The translations under genes and the position numbers were made by a program. Below, piece after piece: positions 31,242 to 39,432 of a DNA stretch of 64,000 nucleotides. The notes beneath the pieces are model-generated. The model worked only from the letters and a program-made list of their open reading frames with translations. It made no database searches and was not told the origin of the DNA. Origin of the DNA: a virus. The stretch is taken from positions 62,001 through 126,000 of IMG/VR virus record IMGVR_UViG_3300013004_000026; one strand, 5' to 3'. Positions within the stretch are counted from its first letter, which is position 1; each line of letters starts with the position of its first letter.

Positions 31242-32706
31242 GGCGGTCCTCGTTGGATTCGTCGCTTTCATACAGTTGATCATGAACCAATTCATTTAGT
31301 TCGCCGCTGTCATGATACATGTCATTGAGTTGGTCTAACTGTTCGTCAGTTAGTGGTTTGCCGTCCTGAGTTTCTGCATACACAATATGTGCATCCACAA
31401 AGTCAGGATAGTCTCTGCTATCAATGCCGTCTATTTCAATGCTGCGGCGGTTAATGTTTTCATGCCAGCGACGCCCAAACAGTTCGTCGTCATCTGTTTC
31501 TCTTAATCGGCTGCTACGATCCAAGTGTAGTATCAGATCATGTTCGCCACCACTGATACCAACCACACGAAAATTTTTGTGGTCTTCAATATAGTGATTT
31601 ATTATATCAACATCTTGCTCGGGATCATCACCATAAGAAAATCCAAGTGCTTGTAACTGATCTTCGTCATACTCATTGAATACATCACCAAATCTTATCC
31701 TAGGTGCTGCAAACAAGTCATCGTCATCATTGCTTTCGTCAATCGGGTTATCAGTTATTGGAAAATGCGCTACAGGCACTCCACTGTCGTTGTTCCCACG
31801 CTGTTTGTACACCGTGATGAAATCGTCATCACCCCAGCCATCTTCTAGATATATCGGAACTTGTTTTTTGGCATGTGCTATTGCTTCGCGTATGTCACTG
31901 AACATGCCAAGTATTTCGTCGTCGGGTGCCGAGACTACAAATACCTTTTGTTCACCATCACCAAACAGTTCATCGTCTGACTCAGCGCTTTCATTCATGC
32001 CATGTTCGTCAAACAGTTGCTCTAGACTGATGTCTGTTTCTTCTTCTAGCTCTGCGGCAATACGCTCCCACCACCAGTCTTCACTGTTGTCCTGCCACAT
32101 GATCAGTCCGGCCTGCATGCCCTGTCTAATAAAAGCATCTGCTACCTGTTTCAGTGTCTTGGCTTCTTCGCGAATGTCTTCTAGGTCGCTGTCGTATTCT
32201 TCGCCGTCACTTGGATCCAGGCCCGATATCTCTGCAGGATTGTTGCGCATGGTGTTGGCAAAACCCATGAGCCACTGTCCTATGCGACGGTGTACAGGAT
32301 CACCAAACAGTTCGTCATCGTCACTTTCGTCTAGTATGTTTGAAAATGGTGGCGGCACACGCACACTGAGCCACTCGGAACTGGTAAACTTGCATTCAAA
32401 GCCTTGACTTTCTAGCTCTGCTTTGATCTCATGTGCCACAGGTGGAGCCTGTGGCAGCTCATCATCTGGTCCTCTGTCATAGTTGCCAAACCAGAATGTG
32501 GCTGTGCCTCGTGCTGCTTTGGTAGGCTGTGCGCTCACCCGAACCTTAACTCCAAACTGATTCTTGGCTATGTCCCGTACACGATGCACTGTGCGCTGGT
32601 ACGGATTTTGTATCTGTTTGATTGATTGTTTTATGTTAGTAGACAGCTCACCTGGCTTACTAAACAAGTCATCGTCTGTGTTTTCAATCAGTTCACTGTA
32701 GCGCAT
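31231..32706 (-). CDS. five-module internal-protein candidate, 491 aa
   Basis: MRYSELIEN start with LIE at 6-8. Acidic linkers: DDDLFS (11-16), DDDELFG after LDE 125-127, DDELFG (244-249), DDDDLFA after IDE 322-324, and DDDELFG after LRE 401-403. Module 2 has TLKQVADAFIRQGMQAGLI, homologous to modules in neighbours. The last module IEIDGIDSRDYPDFVDAHIV is a known-looking small phage domain. Overlaps both neighbours by 11-14 bases. Best example of the repeated-linker design. Confidence 0.75.
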   Translation of the reverse strand: MRYSELIENTDDDLFSKPGELSTNIKQSIKQIQNPYQRTVHRVRDIAKNQFGVKVRVSAQPTKAARGTATFWFGNYDRGPDDELPQAPPVAHEIKAELESQGFECKFTSSEWLSVRVPPPFSNILDESDDDELFGDPVHRRIGQWLMGFANTMRNNPAEISGLDPSDGEEYDSDLEDIREEAKTLKQVADAFIRQGMQAGLIMWQDNSEDWWWERIAAELEEETDISLEQLFDEHGMNESAESDDELFGDGEQKVFVVSAPDDEILGMFSDIREAIAHAKKQVPIYLEDGWGDDDFITVYKQRGNNDSGVPVAHFPITDNPIDESNDDDDLFAAPRIRFGDVFNEYDEDQLQALGFSYGDDPEQDVDIINHYIEDHKNFRVVGISGGEHDLILHLDRSSRLRETDDDELFGRRWHENINRRSIEIDGIDSRDYPDFVDAHIVYAETQDGKPLTDEQLDQLNDMYHDSGELNELVHDQLYESDESNEDRHAL

Positions 32707-33979
32707 GACCCTGCTCCTGTAGTTTGGCTGTGTACTGTTTGGCCACCTGTTTCATCATGAAACGAAACAGTGGATCACGCACAGTGAGTTCAATGATGTG
32801 TGCCATTGCATCCTTGTGAATCTTCTGTCCTGATTGTACCAGAGCGTCTTTTAGTTTGGTAACCACAGTGCTTTGCTCTGCCACAGCTCGCAGAGCATCG
32901 TTGGTGCTCAACATACTTTCAATACGATCTTCATCACGAGCCAGTTCTGGTGTACCACTCAGCTGTTTCCAGAAATTGCCCATGGCCTTCACACACTGTG
33001 CCAGATAGTCACGCATGTCACCGGACAGTTCTTGTTTAACGGAATCAGGCAGTCGCACGCCGTAGCTGTCAAGACCTTTGAAACCAAATGCAATAATACG
33101 ATCAGCATACTGATCAATCAACTGGGTGGTGGCCTTCTGCACTTCAGGTGTGGCTTCAATCACAATGTTTTTGTATTCGTCGGACAACAGTGCAGGAATC
33201 ATGAACTGCTCTGCAGGCTTCTGCAGGATCTTGGTCAACACAGGAAAACGTGCCACCAATTTCTTCATACCGTTGTCACCAATCTGACGATCCTGTTCAT
33301 TCATGAACTGCTTGGTTTCAAAGTGAAACTGATACTTTTCGCCCGGATAAGCCTGCTGGCGTGGAATGATCACATACAGTGGACGATCGCCACGAGTGTA
33401 GTAATCATACATGTTGTTGTTCTTGCCTGCGGTACACCAGCGTGTGCCTTGACCGTAGTAGCAGGCAGCTTCCACATCATTGGGTACAGTAACAATCAGC
33501 TGATTGTCACGATACAGCTCTGTGGCATTTTTCTTTTCTTCTGGTTTGGATTCTGCTTCTTCGTCTGGATACTCGTCTACCACATCATAAAAAGACTCTA
33601 GATCTTTATATCGATTGAAGTCATTGCGTGGAGGTTGAATCTTTTTGCGACGTTTGAGTTTGTCAAACTTGGCAAGATAGTCTGCCAAGGTACTGGCAAC
33701 ATCTTCTAACTTGCTTTGCCCCATGGCATACAGTTTGGCAATGCTCTGACTGTATTCTTTATTGCGGGTGGGATCACCGCGTTCAATCCAGGTCAACAGA
33801 TAGTCCAGTACCTGTTCAGGATTTTTTTTCACAGTGTCTTTGATATTACCACCTGGTAACGCATTGTTATACTGTTGCACAAACCATGCATCTCTTACGG
33901 CCACTGCCAAGAGTTTTTCGCCATAGGCTGCTGCGGTCTTGCCGCGATCATATTCTAATAAAAATTCTAAACTTTTCAT
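32693..33979 (-). CDS. phage protein with GxGTRWCTA motif and capsid-targeting-like N-terminus, 428 aa
   Basis: MKSLEFLLEYD start (LLE at 7-9). Central GQGTRWCTAGKNNNMYDYY, then RPLYVIIPR and QFHFETKQFMNEQDRQI, a conserved block with W-C-T-A found in phage and mobile-element polyvalent proteins. The N-terminal third is helical, the C-terminal third helical with many Gln. Activity unknown; the invariant Trp-Cys-Thr and following Asn/Tyr suggest a small enzyme domain. ATGA overlap upstream. Confidence 0.7.
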   Translation of the reverse strand: MKSLEFLLEYDRGKTAAAYGEKLLAVAVRDAWFVQQYNNALPGGNIKDTVKKNPEQVLDYLLTWIERGDPTRNKEYSQSIAKLYAMGQSKLEDVASTLADYLAKFDKLKRRKKIQPPRNDFNRYKDLESFYDVVDEYPDEEAESKPEEKKNATELYRDNQLIVTVPNDVEAACYYGQGTRWCTAGKNNNMYDYYTRGDRPLYVIIPRQQAYPGEKYQFHFETKQFMNEQDRQIGDNGMKKLVARFPVLTKILQKPAEQFMIPALLSDEYKNIVIEATPEVQKATTQLIDQYADRIIAFGFKGLDSYGVRLPDSVKQELSGDMRDYLAQCVKAMGNFWKQLSGTPELARDEDRIESMLSTNDALRAVAEQSTVVTKLKDALVQSGQKIHKDAMAHIIELTVRDPLFRFMMKQVAKQYTAKLQEQGHALQ

Positions 33980-34959
33980 TGTATAATCTCAGTGTGTTGT
34001 CTTACATACAATTTGATCAACATACCAGCTGCCATGTCTGCTTGACTTTCAATATCAGCTAGGTCTTGGGTAGCGTATGTGTTGCCATCTTCGCGTTGCT
34101 TGTGATGTGCCAGTTCGTGAGCCACAGTACGCATGATATCAATCATGTTTCTATTTCCTGTGTACACCCACAGCTTGCCAGTGTCAGGTCTATAATAACC
34201 AGTACGATTCTGATCAGGCGCTTCTTTTTCCTGCTGAAATTCAATCCCTGGCAACGAGTCGGTGATGTGTAACTTTTTCTTGACCCAGCTGATAAAATGT
34301 CCCATTCTGTCAGGATCAAAAGATTCTTTGAGATCTTGATCCTGTGTGGCCACTGGTAAACTTCTATCTACACTTTTCAACTGTTGGGGTTGGTGTTCTA
34401 TTTCTTTACGGATGATGGCCATTGCTCTTTGCAGTCCCTTGAGTACAATTTCAAGACTGTCTTCATCTGCTTGATATTTTATACCCACACCGCCGGCTGC
34501 TTCCCAGGCAGTGATGTTGCTGCCCCGGTCATCTATTAGAACATTGGGTGTGCCATCGGGCTGAATGGCATGTTTGGCCTTGTTAGGCGTTATGATCACT
34601 TGTGCAGGCTGTGTGCTTAGATTTTCTTTCAACCAAACTTTTTTATGGTGTGCGCTGTTGGCATGATCGCCTCGCAAGGGGCTGGAGCAAATGTTGTAGT
34701 GCCCAAAAATTTTAATTACCATGTTTACCAAGGCATCTGCTGTGGGAAACTTTGGCAAACGAGCAAAGAAATCCGTACCAATCATTTTGTTCAGTGTAGG
34801 ATCAGTTTTGGCTGCAGGAATGTTTCTGTAGTTATAACGACCACTGCCGTCTTTGGGATTACCAGCAAGTTTGGCATACTCTTCAAAAAAGTCGCAGAGA
34901 ACTCCGTCCATGTCCAAGAACACTTCGCTTTTGCCTTTGAGAAATTCTTTACTCTGCAT
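33976..34959 (-). CDS. HAD phosphatase / HExxH metalloprotease fusion
   Basis: 327 residues. N-terminal MQSKEFLKGKSE, then VFLDMDGVLCDFF (HAD motif I as in 5'-nucleotidases), SSPLRGD region (motif II) and LIDDRGSNI (motif III/IV). After LKE|S at about 216 comes a second domain with MRTVAHELAHHKQRE (HExxH zinc protease) and a downstream Glu/Asp (DLADIESQAD). Two enzymes joined at a possible prohead-protease site. Substrates unknown. Confidence 0.8.
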   Translation of the reverse strand: MQSKEFLKGKSEVFLDMDGVLCDFFEEYAKLAGNPKDGSGRYNYRNIPAAKTDPTLNKMIGTDFFARLPKFPTADALVNMVIKIFGHYNICSSPLRGDHANSAHHKKVWLKENLSTQPAQVIITPNKAKHAIQPDGTPNVLIDDRGSNITAWEAAGGVGIKYQADEDSLEIVLKGLQRAMAIIRKEIEHQPQQLKSVDRSLPVATQDQDLKESFDPDRMGHFISWVKKKLHITDSLPGIEFQQEKEAPDQNRTGYYRPDTGKLWVYTGNRNMIDIMRTVAHELAHHKQREDGNTYATQDLADIESQADMAAGMLIKLYVRQHTEIIQ

Positions 34960-35767
34960 GTATAACTTTCAATATCACGGTGTTAAGATGGTTTTCTAGT
35001 TCTGTAAACAATTTGTGTTTTAGAGTGCTGCAAAAAAGTTCTGCATGAGCGGCTGCTCTTCGTTGAGCTATTCGCTTGTAACTGCTGGAGTCTACCCATT
35101 GTTTTATTTCATCAGCTAATGCTAAATTTCTAGCTTCATAGTTTTCCATCACTTCTAGTGATAATTTATTGACTATGTCTAATACCAATTTGTGCCAGTG
35201 CAAGGGCAGTTCGTCTAACAATGCATCCAACAGAATAACATGATTACCTTTTTTTAACTGTAGTCCAGACAGCATACATTTAGCATGATAATGTTCGCGA
35301 ATGAATCTAAAAAGAGTATCGTTGTCTATCCAACTGTTAGCAGACTCTACAAATTTTTGTACTACCATGGCATGCTTGATCTCTAGAATGTCTAGATCAA
35401 AATGCAAACTCAGTATCGGAATATTTTTCCGCACATCGTTTAGTTCAGGCATCTGGAGCCAAAATTCTAGATCTGGATGTTGTTGTCTAAACTGCAAAGG
35501 CGATACTGGGTTGTTGTTTTTGTTATTAATACAACTGCCATGCAACAGAGCTATTTTTGCATTTATATCAAAATAGCGTTGGTGGTCACTTACTGAATAT
35601 ATTGGTGCCATGCTCTGAACAAATTTTGACAAAAACTGTTGATGCTTGTAACACTTCTCAATCGGAATATCCTGTGATTCAAAAGTACCAACAGTGCTGC
35701 TATCGTTCAACACATGAACTGCAATACCATTCTGATTCAAAATTTGAGTGCGAACAAAGTCAACCAT
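34949..35767 (-). CDS. hypothetical protein, 272 aa
   Basis: 272 residues (MVDFVRTQILNQNGIAV), alpha-beta, with HDL/ILSLHFDLDILEIKHAM and GNHVILLDALLDELPLHW, and a long helical C-terminus. Lacks the capsid-targeting-like start of its neighbours and has no recognised motif. Overlaps the upstream gene by eight and the downstream gene by eleven bases, so part of the same operon. Confidence 0.65.
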   Translation of the reverse strand: MVDFVRTQILNQNGIAVHVLNDSSTVGTFESQDIPIEKCYKHQQFLSKFVQSMAPIYSVSDHQRYFDINAKIALLHGSCINNKNNNPVSPLQFRQQHPDLEFWLQMPELNDVRKNIPILSLHFDLDILEIKHAMVVQKFVESANSWIDNDTLFRFIREHYHAKCMLSGLQLKKGNHVILLDALLDELPLHWHKLVLDIVNKLSLEVMENYEARNLALADEIKQWVDSSSYKRIAQRRAAAHAELFCSTLKHKLFTELENHLNTVILKVIHAE

Positions 35768-36473
35768 GCCGTTGCTCCAGACTCATTTCGCGTGTTTTGA
35801 TATCAGTTATACGCTGTTTGAGATCACCAAGATCTCCTTCGGCCCGCAAAATCTTGAAAACCAAGTTTTCAGGACTGAATTCTCCGCCCCGGGCCAGACC
35901 AGCCTTGCGCATGTCGCGTATGCTCTGCCATAGACTGTTTATGGTCATAGCGTCATCATCTTTGAGAGCTTGTGCTATTCTACCTTTGTAGGTTTTGTAC
36001 TTTTGTTCTACGCTGGCATCATCCACCGTGGCCTTGGTCTGCTTGGGTTTTTGAATCCAGCGATCGTTGAGCAAACTGAATATGCCCATGCTATGATGTG
36101 GCTGTTCAACATCCTGTACATAAAGTTCCACATCATACCCGTGAATCTTAAAGTCAAATTGGTCGTTGTACTGGTATTTTTTTGCGTCGAACAGTTCGCG
36201 AAGTTCTGGGTCATGTGCATCTGGTATTACCACAACCAAATGTAGATCAATATCGCTGTTGGGAGTGTAGGTGTAGGCTGCGTTTGATCCACTTACTGTA
36301 ATGTCCACTAGATCAAAATTTTCAACACCAATAAACTGCTGAAAATCTCTAGCAATCTTCAGCAGTTTGTTGCGCACATCAGGCAGCATTTGCCCGTCGC
36401 GCCATAGGGCAGGATTCAGTGATTCATGAAATATCACTGCCTGCGATAGCTTGTCAAATTCTTGTAAACGCAT
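35760..36473 (-). CDS. nucleotidyltransferase-fold protein
   Basis: 237 residues. TVSGSNAAYTYTPNSDIDLHLVVV is the GS-x(n)-D-x-D core of the DNA polymerase beta/MNT nucleotidyltransferase superfamily; a third carboxylate is plausible in YDVELYVQD. Starts MRLQEFDKL, similar to the other operon N-termini but without a clear cleavage site. First gene of the operon, behind a late promoter at 36492. Substrate (nucleotide transfer to RNA or protein) unknown. Confidence 0.75.
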   Translation of the reverse strand: MRLQEFDKLSQAVIFHESLNPALWRDGQMLPDVRNKLLKIARDFQQFIGVENFDLVDITVSGSNAAYTYTPNSDIDLHLVVVIPDAHDPELRELFDAKKYQYNDQFDFKIHGYDVELYVQDVEQPHHSMGIFSLLNDRWIQKPKQTKATVDDASVEQKYKTYKGRIAQALKDDDAMTINSLWQSIRDMRKAGLARGGEFSPENLVFKILRAEGDLGDLKQRITDIKTREMSLEQRHG

Positions 36474-36491
36474 TGTTGCACCCTGATCGTG

Positions 36492-36499
36492 TATTTATT
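36492..36499 (-). promoter_or_regulatory. late promoter AATAAATA of the ten-gene operon
   Basis: Minus strand AATAAATA, then an 18-base gap with GGG before ATG 36473. No other promoter was found within the overlapping genes down to 25927. Confidence 0.6.
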
Positions 36500-36528
36500 G
36501 CAGGATGCAATAGCTGTTAATTTGAAAA

Positions 36529-37119
36529 TTAGCGGTTTTCTAGCACCCGATCTGCTAGTCCATATGCAACTGCTTCGGTTGCGTTCATGAAAAAATCTCG
36601 TTCCATGTCAGCAGCGATTTCGTCAAATGTGCGCTCTGCACTGTTGTGCTGTACATACACATCTGTTAGAGTATGCTTCATTTTGAGTATTTCTCTAACC
36701 TGAATTTCCATGTCTGTGGCTTGCCCGCCAGCACCGCCCGAAGGCTGATGAATCATGTGTCTTGCATGAGGAAGTATGAGTCGTTTGCCCGCGGCGCCTG
36801 CTTGTGCTAATAAACTACCCATAGAACAGGCCTGCCCCATCACAATAGTACTCACACTTGGTTTGATAAATTGCATGGTATCATAGATGGCCATACCTGC
36901 TGTGACCACACCACCTGGGCTATTGATATAGAACAAGATGTCTGTGTCTGGATCTTCGCTTTCAAGATACAGTAGCTGAGCCACAATCAAACTGGCACTG
37001 TGTTCATTTACATCAGTGTCCAACATCACAATACGATCTTTGAGCAAACGACTGTACAAATCATAACTGCGTTCGCCTGCTGAAGTGCGTTCAAGCACCA
37101 TGGGTACCAAATGTGGCAT
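36529..37119 (-). CDS. clpP: ClpP protease subunit
   Basis: 196 residues, full family length. Catalytic Ser in [14 protein letters not shown], His in [10 protein letters not shown], Asp in [12 protein letters not shown]. Handle region and [14 protein letters not shown] are intact. Forms the tetradecameric peptidase that degrades substrates fed by ClpX or ClpA. The phage also encodes ClpX (57468), so it could make a complete ClpXP. Upstream lies a 10-bp tandem repeat. Confidence 0.93.
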   Translation of the reverse strand: MPHLVPMVLERTSAGERSYDLYSRLLKDRIVMLDTDVNEHSASLIVAQLLYLESEDPDTDILFYINSPGGVVTAGMAIYDTMQFIKPSVSTIVMGQACSMGSLLAQAGAAGKRLILPHARHMIHQPSGGAGGQATDMEIQVREILKMKHTLTDVYVQHNSAERTFDEIAADMERDFFMNATEAVAYGLADRVLENR

Positions 37120-37130
37120 CGAAATCTCCT

Positions 37131-37170
37131 AGTTGAATTATAGTGAATTATAGTGAACTATAGTTAATTA
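37131..37170. repeat. four 10-bp tandem repeats upstream of clpP
   Basis: Four consecutive units of AGTTGAATTA, TAGTGAATTA, TAGTGAACTA and TAGTTAATTA between clpP and the SprT-like gene. Ten-base phasing puts the same face of the helix forward, as in a protein-binding array; AT-rich enough to hold -10 elements. Confidence 0.75.
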
Positions 37171-37180
37171 TAGCAGTGAT

Positions 37181-37696
37181 CTAGGTTTTGCGCAAGTCTT
37201 GATGGCGGAACCAGCGTTTTTGTCCATGAGACTGTTTGAGAGTCAGTTGCCAGTCTTCAAACACATCTCGCCAGAGAAAAAAACTTGGGCCATGAGCACC
37301 GCTGTTGAGATGCATTTCTCGTCCAAATCGTTCTTTATGATCCCAACGATATATGTCCCACTGCCATTGGTGTACCATTTCATGCGCCAGTGTGTTGCAA
37401 AACCATTGGGGACAAAACCACTTGTCATAAAGTTCTATGGTACACCAAGTTCCGTTTTTGTTCCAGCCGCCTTTGCGTTGTCGTGTGTCTTGCCAACTGC
37501 AACGACCCCAGGCCTTTTGCAAAGTGCCAAGTGTAATGTTAGGTTGGGTCAGGGCGTTGTCAAAAATGTAACGATTAATAGCCCTATATAATGAATCCAC
37601 TTCTTGTGGCTCAGGGCGATAGGGTAATTTTTTTTGAACACTGATGCCAGGCAATCCTGCGTTCATATATTGGGTTATTAAATGTGGACGCCCCAT
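37181..37696 (-). CDS. SprT-like zinc metalloprotease
   Basis: 171 residues. YRAINRYIFDNALTQPNI matches the SprT N-terminal helix, GRCSWQDTRQ follows, and NTLAHEMVHQWQ is the HExxH motif. SprT/Spartan proteins cleave DNA-protein crosslinks or act near replication. Start ATG 37696 lies directly after the terminator-like stem whose 3' arm GGAGGG is its ribosome site. Confidence 0.85.
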   Translation of the reverse strand: MGRPHLITQYMNAGLPGISVQKKLPYRPEPQEVDSLYRAINRYIFDNALTQPNITLGTLQKAWGRCSWQDTRQRKGGWNKNGTWCTIELYDKWFCPQWFCNTLAHEMVHQWQWDIYRWDHKERFGREMHLNSGAHGPSFFLWRDVFEDWQLTLKQSHGQKRWFRHQDLRKT

Positions 37697-37700
37697 AGAA

Positions 37701-37745
37701 AAAGCCCTCCGCTGACAGTATTTACTACTGCACTGGGAGGGCTTT
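37701..37745 (-). terminator. terminator with late promoter in its loop
   Basis: Arms AAAGCCCTCC and GGAGGGCTTT around a 25-base loop, T tract on the minus strand. The loop carries AGTAAATA (37719-37726), a late-type promoter. The 3' arm GGAGGG is also the ribosome site of the SprT-like gene. Confidence 0.75.
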
Positions 37746-37759
37746 CTATATTGCTTAAA

Positions 37760-38323
37760 TTACTGCTTGTCCAACTCGCGGAAAGCTTCTGTAGCGCGGC
37801 CTGCGGTGCCCTGGCGGATTTTTTCATCCACCTTTTCACGGCGTAACACATTGGCTTCACCCATGGGCAGAGCTACTAGCACATAACTACGAAAACGAGT
37901 GCCTTCGCTCACACGCTTGACCTCTACTACTTCTGAGCCAGTTACATCAACCTTGCGACACATGGCACGAATAGCCATTTCACTGTTTTCTGCAGAGGTC
38001 TCGCCCACATCCTGACGGAACACACGACTCTGCTTGTCTACTTCGCCACCTGCTGCTATACAGATTTTACCAAATGCAATTACCTTGGCTTTTTCATCTG
38101 CCATGGCAAAGTCTGGGCTAGTGGCTGTGCCTGCGGCGTAAACTGCACTCTTGCTTTCAGGCAGTTTTTCCATCCACTTGGGAGCTTTGTCAATGGCTCG
38201 TTCGGCATACTTTTCTTGCCGTTCGCGCTCGGCATCGGCTCTGCGTTGATAAGGGTCGCTGCTGGTACTAGAGCAACCAACCAGTGTCAGCACCATTGCG
38301 CCAATTGCTAGTTTGAGTTTCAT
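37760..38323 (-). CDS. LPP20-like lipoprotein, 187 aa
   Basis: Signal peptide with lipobox LVGCSS (Cys 17), then a charged linker and a domain SKSAVYAAGTATSPDFAMADEKAKVIAFG resembling LPP20-type lipoproteins, followed by an alpha-beta body with FRSYVLVALPMGEA. Outer-membrane or periplasmic. Nine bases after the entericidin-like gene. Role in the phage unknown. Confidence 0.75.
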   Translation of the reverse strand: MKLKLAIGAMVLTLVGCSSTSSDPYQRRADAERERQEKYAERAIDKAPKWMEKLPESKSAVYAAGTATSPDFAMADEKAKVIAFGKICIAAGGEVDKQSRVFRQDVGETSAENSEMAIRAMCRKVDVTGSEVVEVKRVSEGTRFRSYVLVALPMGEANVLRREKVDEKIRQGTAGRATEAFRELDKQ

Positions 38324-38332
38324 AGTGTTTCC

Positions 38333-38455
38333 TTATTTAGATTTAATCCAATCACCTGCTTTGCGCAGATCTTCACCTGCACCACCAACTGCACCACCAA
38401 CTGTGCCACAGCCTGTTAGAATAAAAGCCACTGTCAAAATTACAAGTTTTTTCAT
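38333..38455 (-). CDS. entericidin-like small lipoprotein, 40 aa
   Basis: 40 residues: MKKLVILTVAFILTGCGTV with lipobox LTGC, then GGAGEDLRKAGDWIKSK. This matches the entericidin (EcnA/EcnB) plan, a tiny membrane lipoprotein with an amphipathic tail, which in hosts is linked to programmed lysis. Transcribed with the LPP20-like gene from a weak sigma70 match at 38489-38517. Confidence 0.7.
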   Translation of the reverse strand: MKKLVILTVAFILTGCGTVGGAVGGAGEDLRKAGDWIKSK

Positions 38456-38488
38456 TTACGACCCCTTGGGTATAGTTTACACAATCAT

Positions 38489-38517
38489 AGTTTAACAAAA
38501 ATGAAATTATTTGTCAA
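38489..38517 (-). promoter_or_regulatory. sigma70-type promoter, weak -10
   Basis: Minus strand TTGACA (38512-38517), 17-base spacer, TAAACT (38489-38494). Precedes the entericidin-like gene. Confidence 0.5.
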
Positions 38518-39100
38518 TCGAATGTATCCATTTTTCTGCAACATACCATTGTTCACGATTGATCCTGCAGATCACACCTTCGCTTTGGACCAAGCCACCT
38601 TGGCCCATGGGTACCGTTTCAGTGAACCATCTGCACTCTGTGCCTTTGTGTTGAAAACTTTGGCGTTTGGCCAAGTCCCAATGTGGTGCAACCTGACTTT
38701 CTTTCACAGTTTCGTGTTTTTTAACCGGACGCCATTTGGGAATTTCTTGATCAGTGCATATTAATTCTTGATGCATGCTGGCGGTACTGCCAGCTGCTTC
38801 TTGTAGAATTTGGCTGTTGCCATAGTCCTGAGCTTGGACGCACAGTTGTTCTACATTTGCAGACCCTGCGTTGAGCGCGGTGCCCTGGGCAGTGTGCCAC
38901 TGGCCAGCAATCATAACACGAAATGTTACTGTGCAAGAAATTTGGCCATTGAGGCGTTTCACTTCTCGCTGTACATCAGCAGTGCGCTCAATGCGTTCGC
39001 GAAATTGGTTCAGTGTAACACTCTTGTAGTAACATTCAGCAGATACCGATGCACTACACAAAGCCAACACACCAGCGATTATTTTTTTGTTTGGCACCAT
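38507..39100 (-). CDS. secreted protein, 197 aa
   Basis: Signal peptide KKIIAGVLALCSASVSA, then a Cys-containing periplasmic domain (ECYYKSVTLNQFRER, SCTVTFRVMIAGQW) and a second part CRWFTETVPMGQGG. Even number of Cys suggests disulfides. Not recognised. Overlaps the upstream lipoprotein gene by 22 bases. Confidence 0.65.
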   Translation of the reverse strand: MVPNKKIIAGVLALCSASVSAECYYKSVTLNQFRERIERTADVQREVKRLNGQISCTVTFRVMIAGQWHTAQGTALNAGSANVEQLCVQAQDYGNSQILQEAAGSTASMHQELICTDQEIPKWRPVKKHETVKESQVAPHWDLAKRQSFQHKGTECRWFTETVPMGQGGLVQSEGVICRINREQWYVAEKWIHSIDK

Positions 39101-39432
39101 GTCTCTAAGTAATTGATTTTTCTTCGCGCCACAGCCTGGTTCCAGCCCTGTGCATGGCTGCGCCGCTCAGCGTAGGTTCCGTCGGCCATGCTGTAAATGG
39201 CACCGCCGGTACTGTTGACTATTTGGTAATTTGTGATACGCCATGCAGGATTGGGGATTTGCCGTTTCAACAATGCAATTTGCTCGTCCTTGTTGTTGCA
39301 ATCAACAACAAAATTCTCAAGGTCCTGCAAAGGCATCAACGCCACTCTAGTGCCTGGTGCGCTGGCGCAACCGCTTAGTATCAGCGCCGTCGCGATGACA
39401 CTGGCTGTACACAGGTGCTTTTTATAGTCCAT
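39079..39432 (-). CDS. lipoprotein, 117 aa
   Basis: MDYKKHLCTASVIATALILSGCAS: signal with lipobox LSGC. The mature part has a coiled segment (VDCNNKDEQIALLKRQIPN) and AVARRKINYLETWCQ. Resembles the gene at 39381 in size and Cys placement. Likely envelope protein of unknown role. Confidence 0.7.
   Translation of the reverse strand: MDYKKHLCTASVIATALILSGCASAPGTRVALMPLQDLENFVVDCNNKDEQIALLKRQIPNPAWRITNYQIVNSTGGAIYSMADGTYAERRSHAQGWNQAVARRKINYLETWCQTKK

Noticed and set aside
31676-33601. Two long plus-strand frames (about 240 codons each) opposite the late operon
   Set aside because: They lie fully antisense to well-supported genes with conserved modules, have Ser/Cys-rich shadow composition and no ribosome sites.
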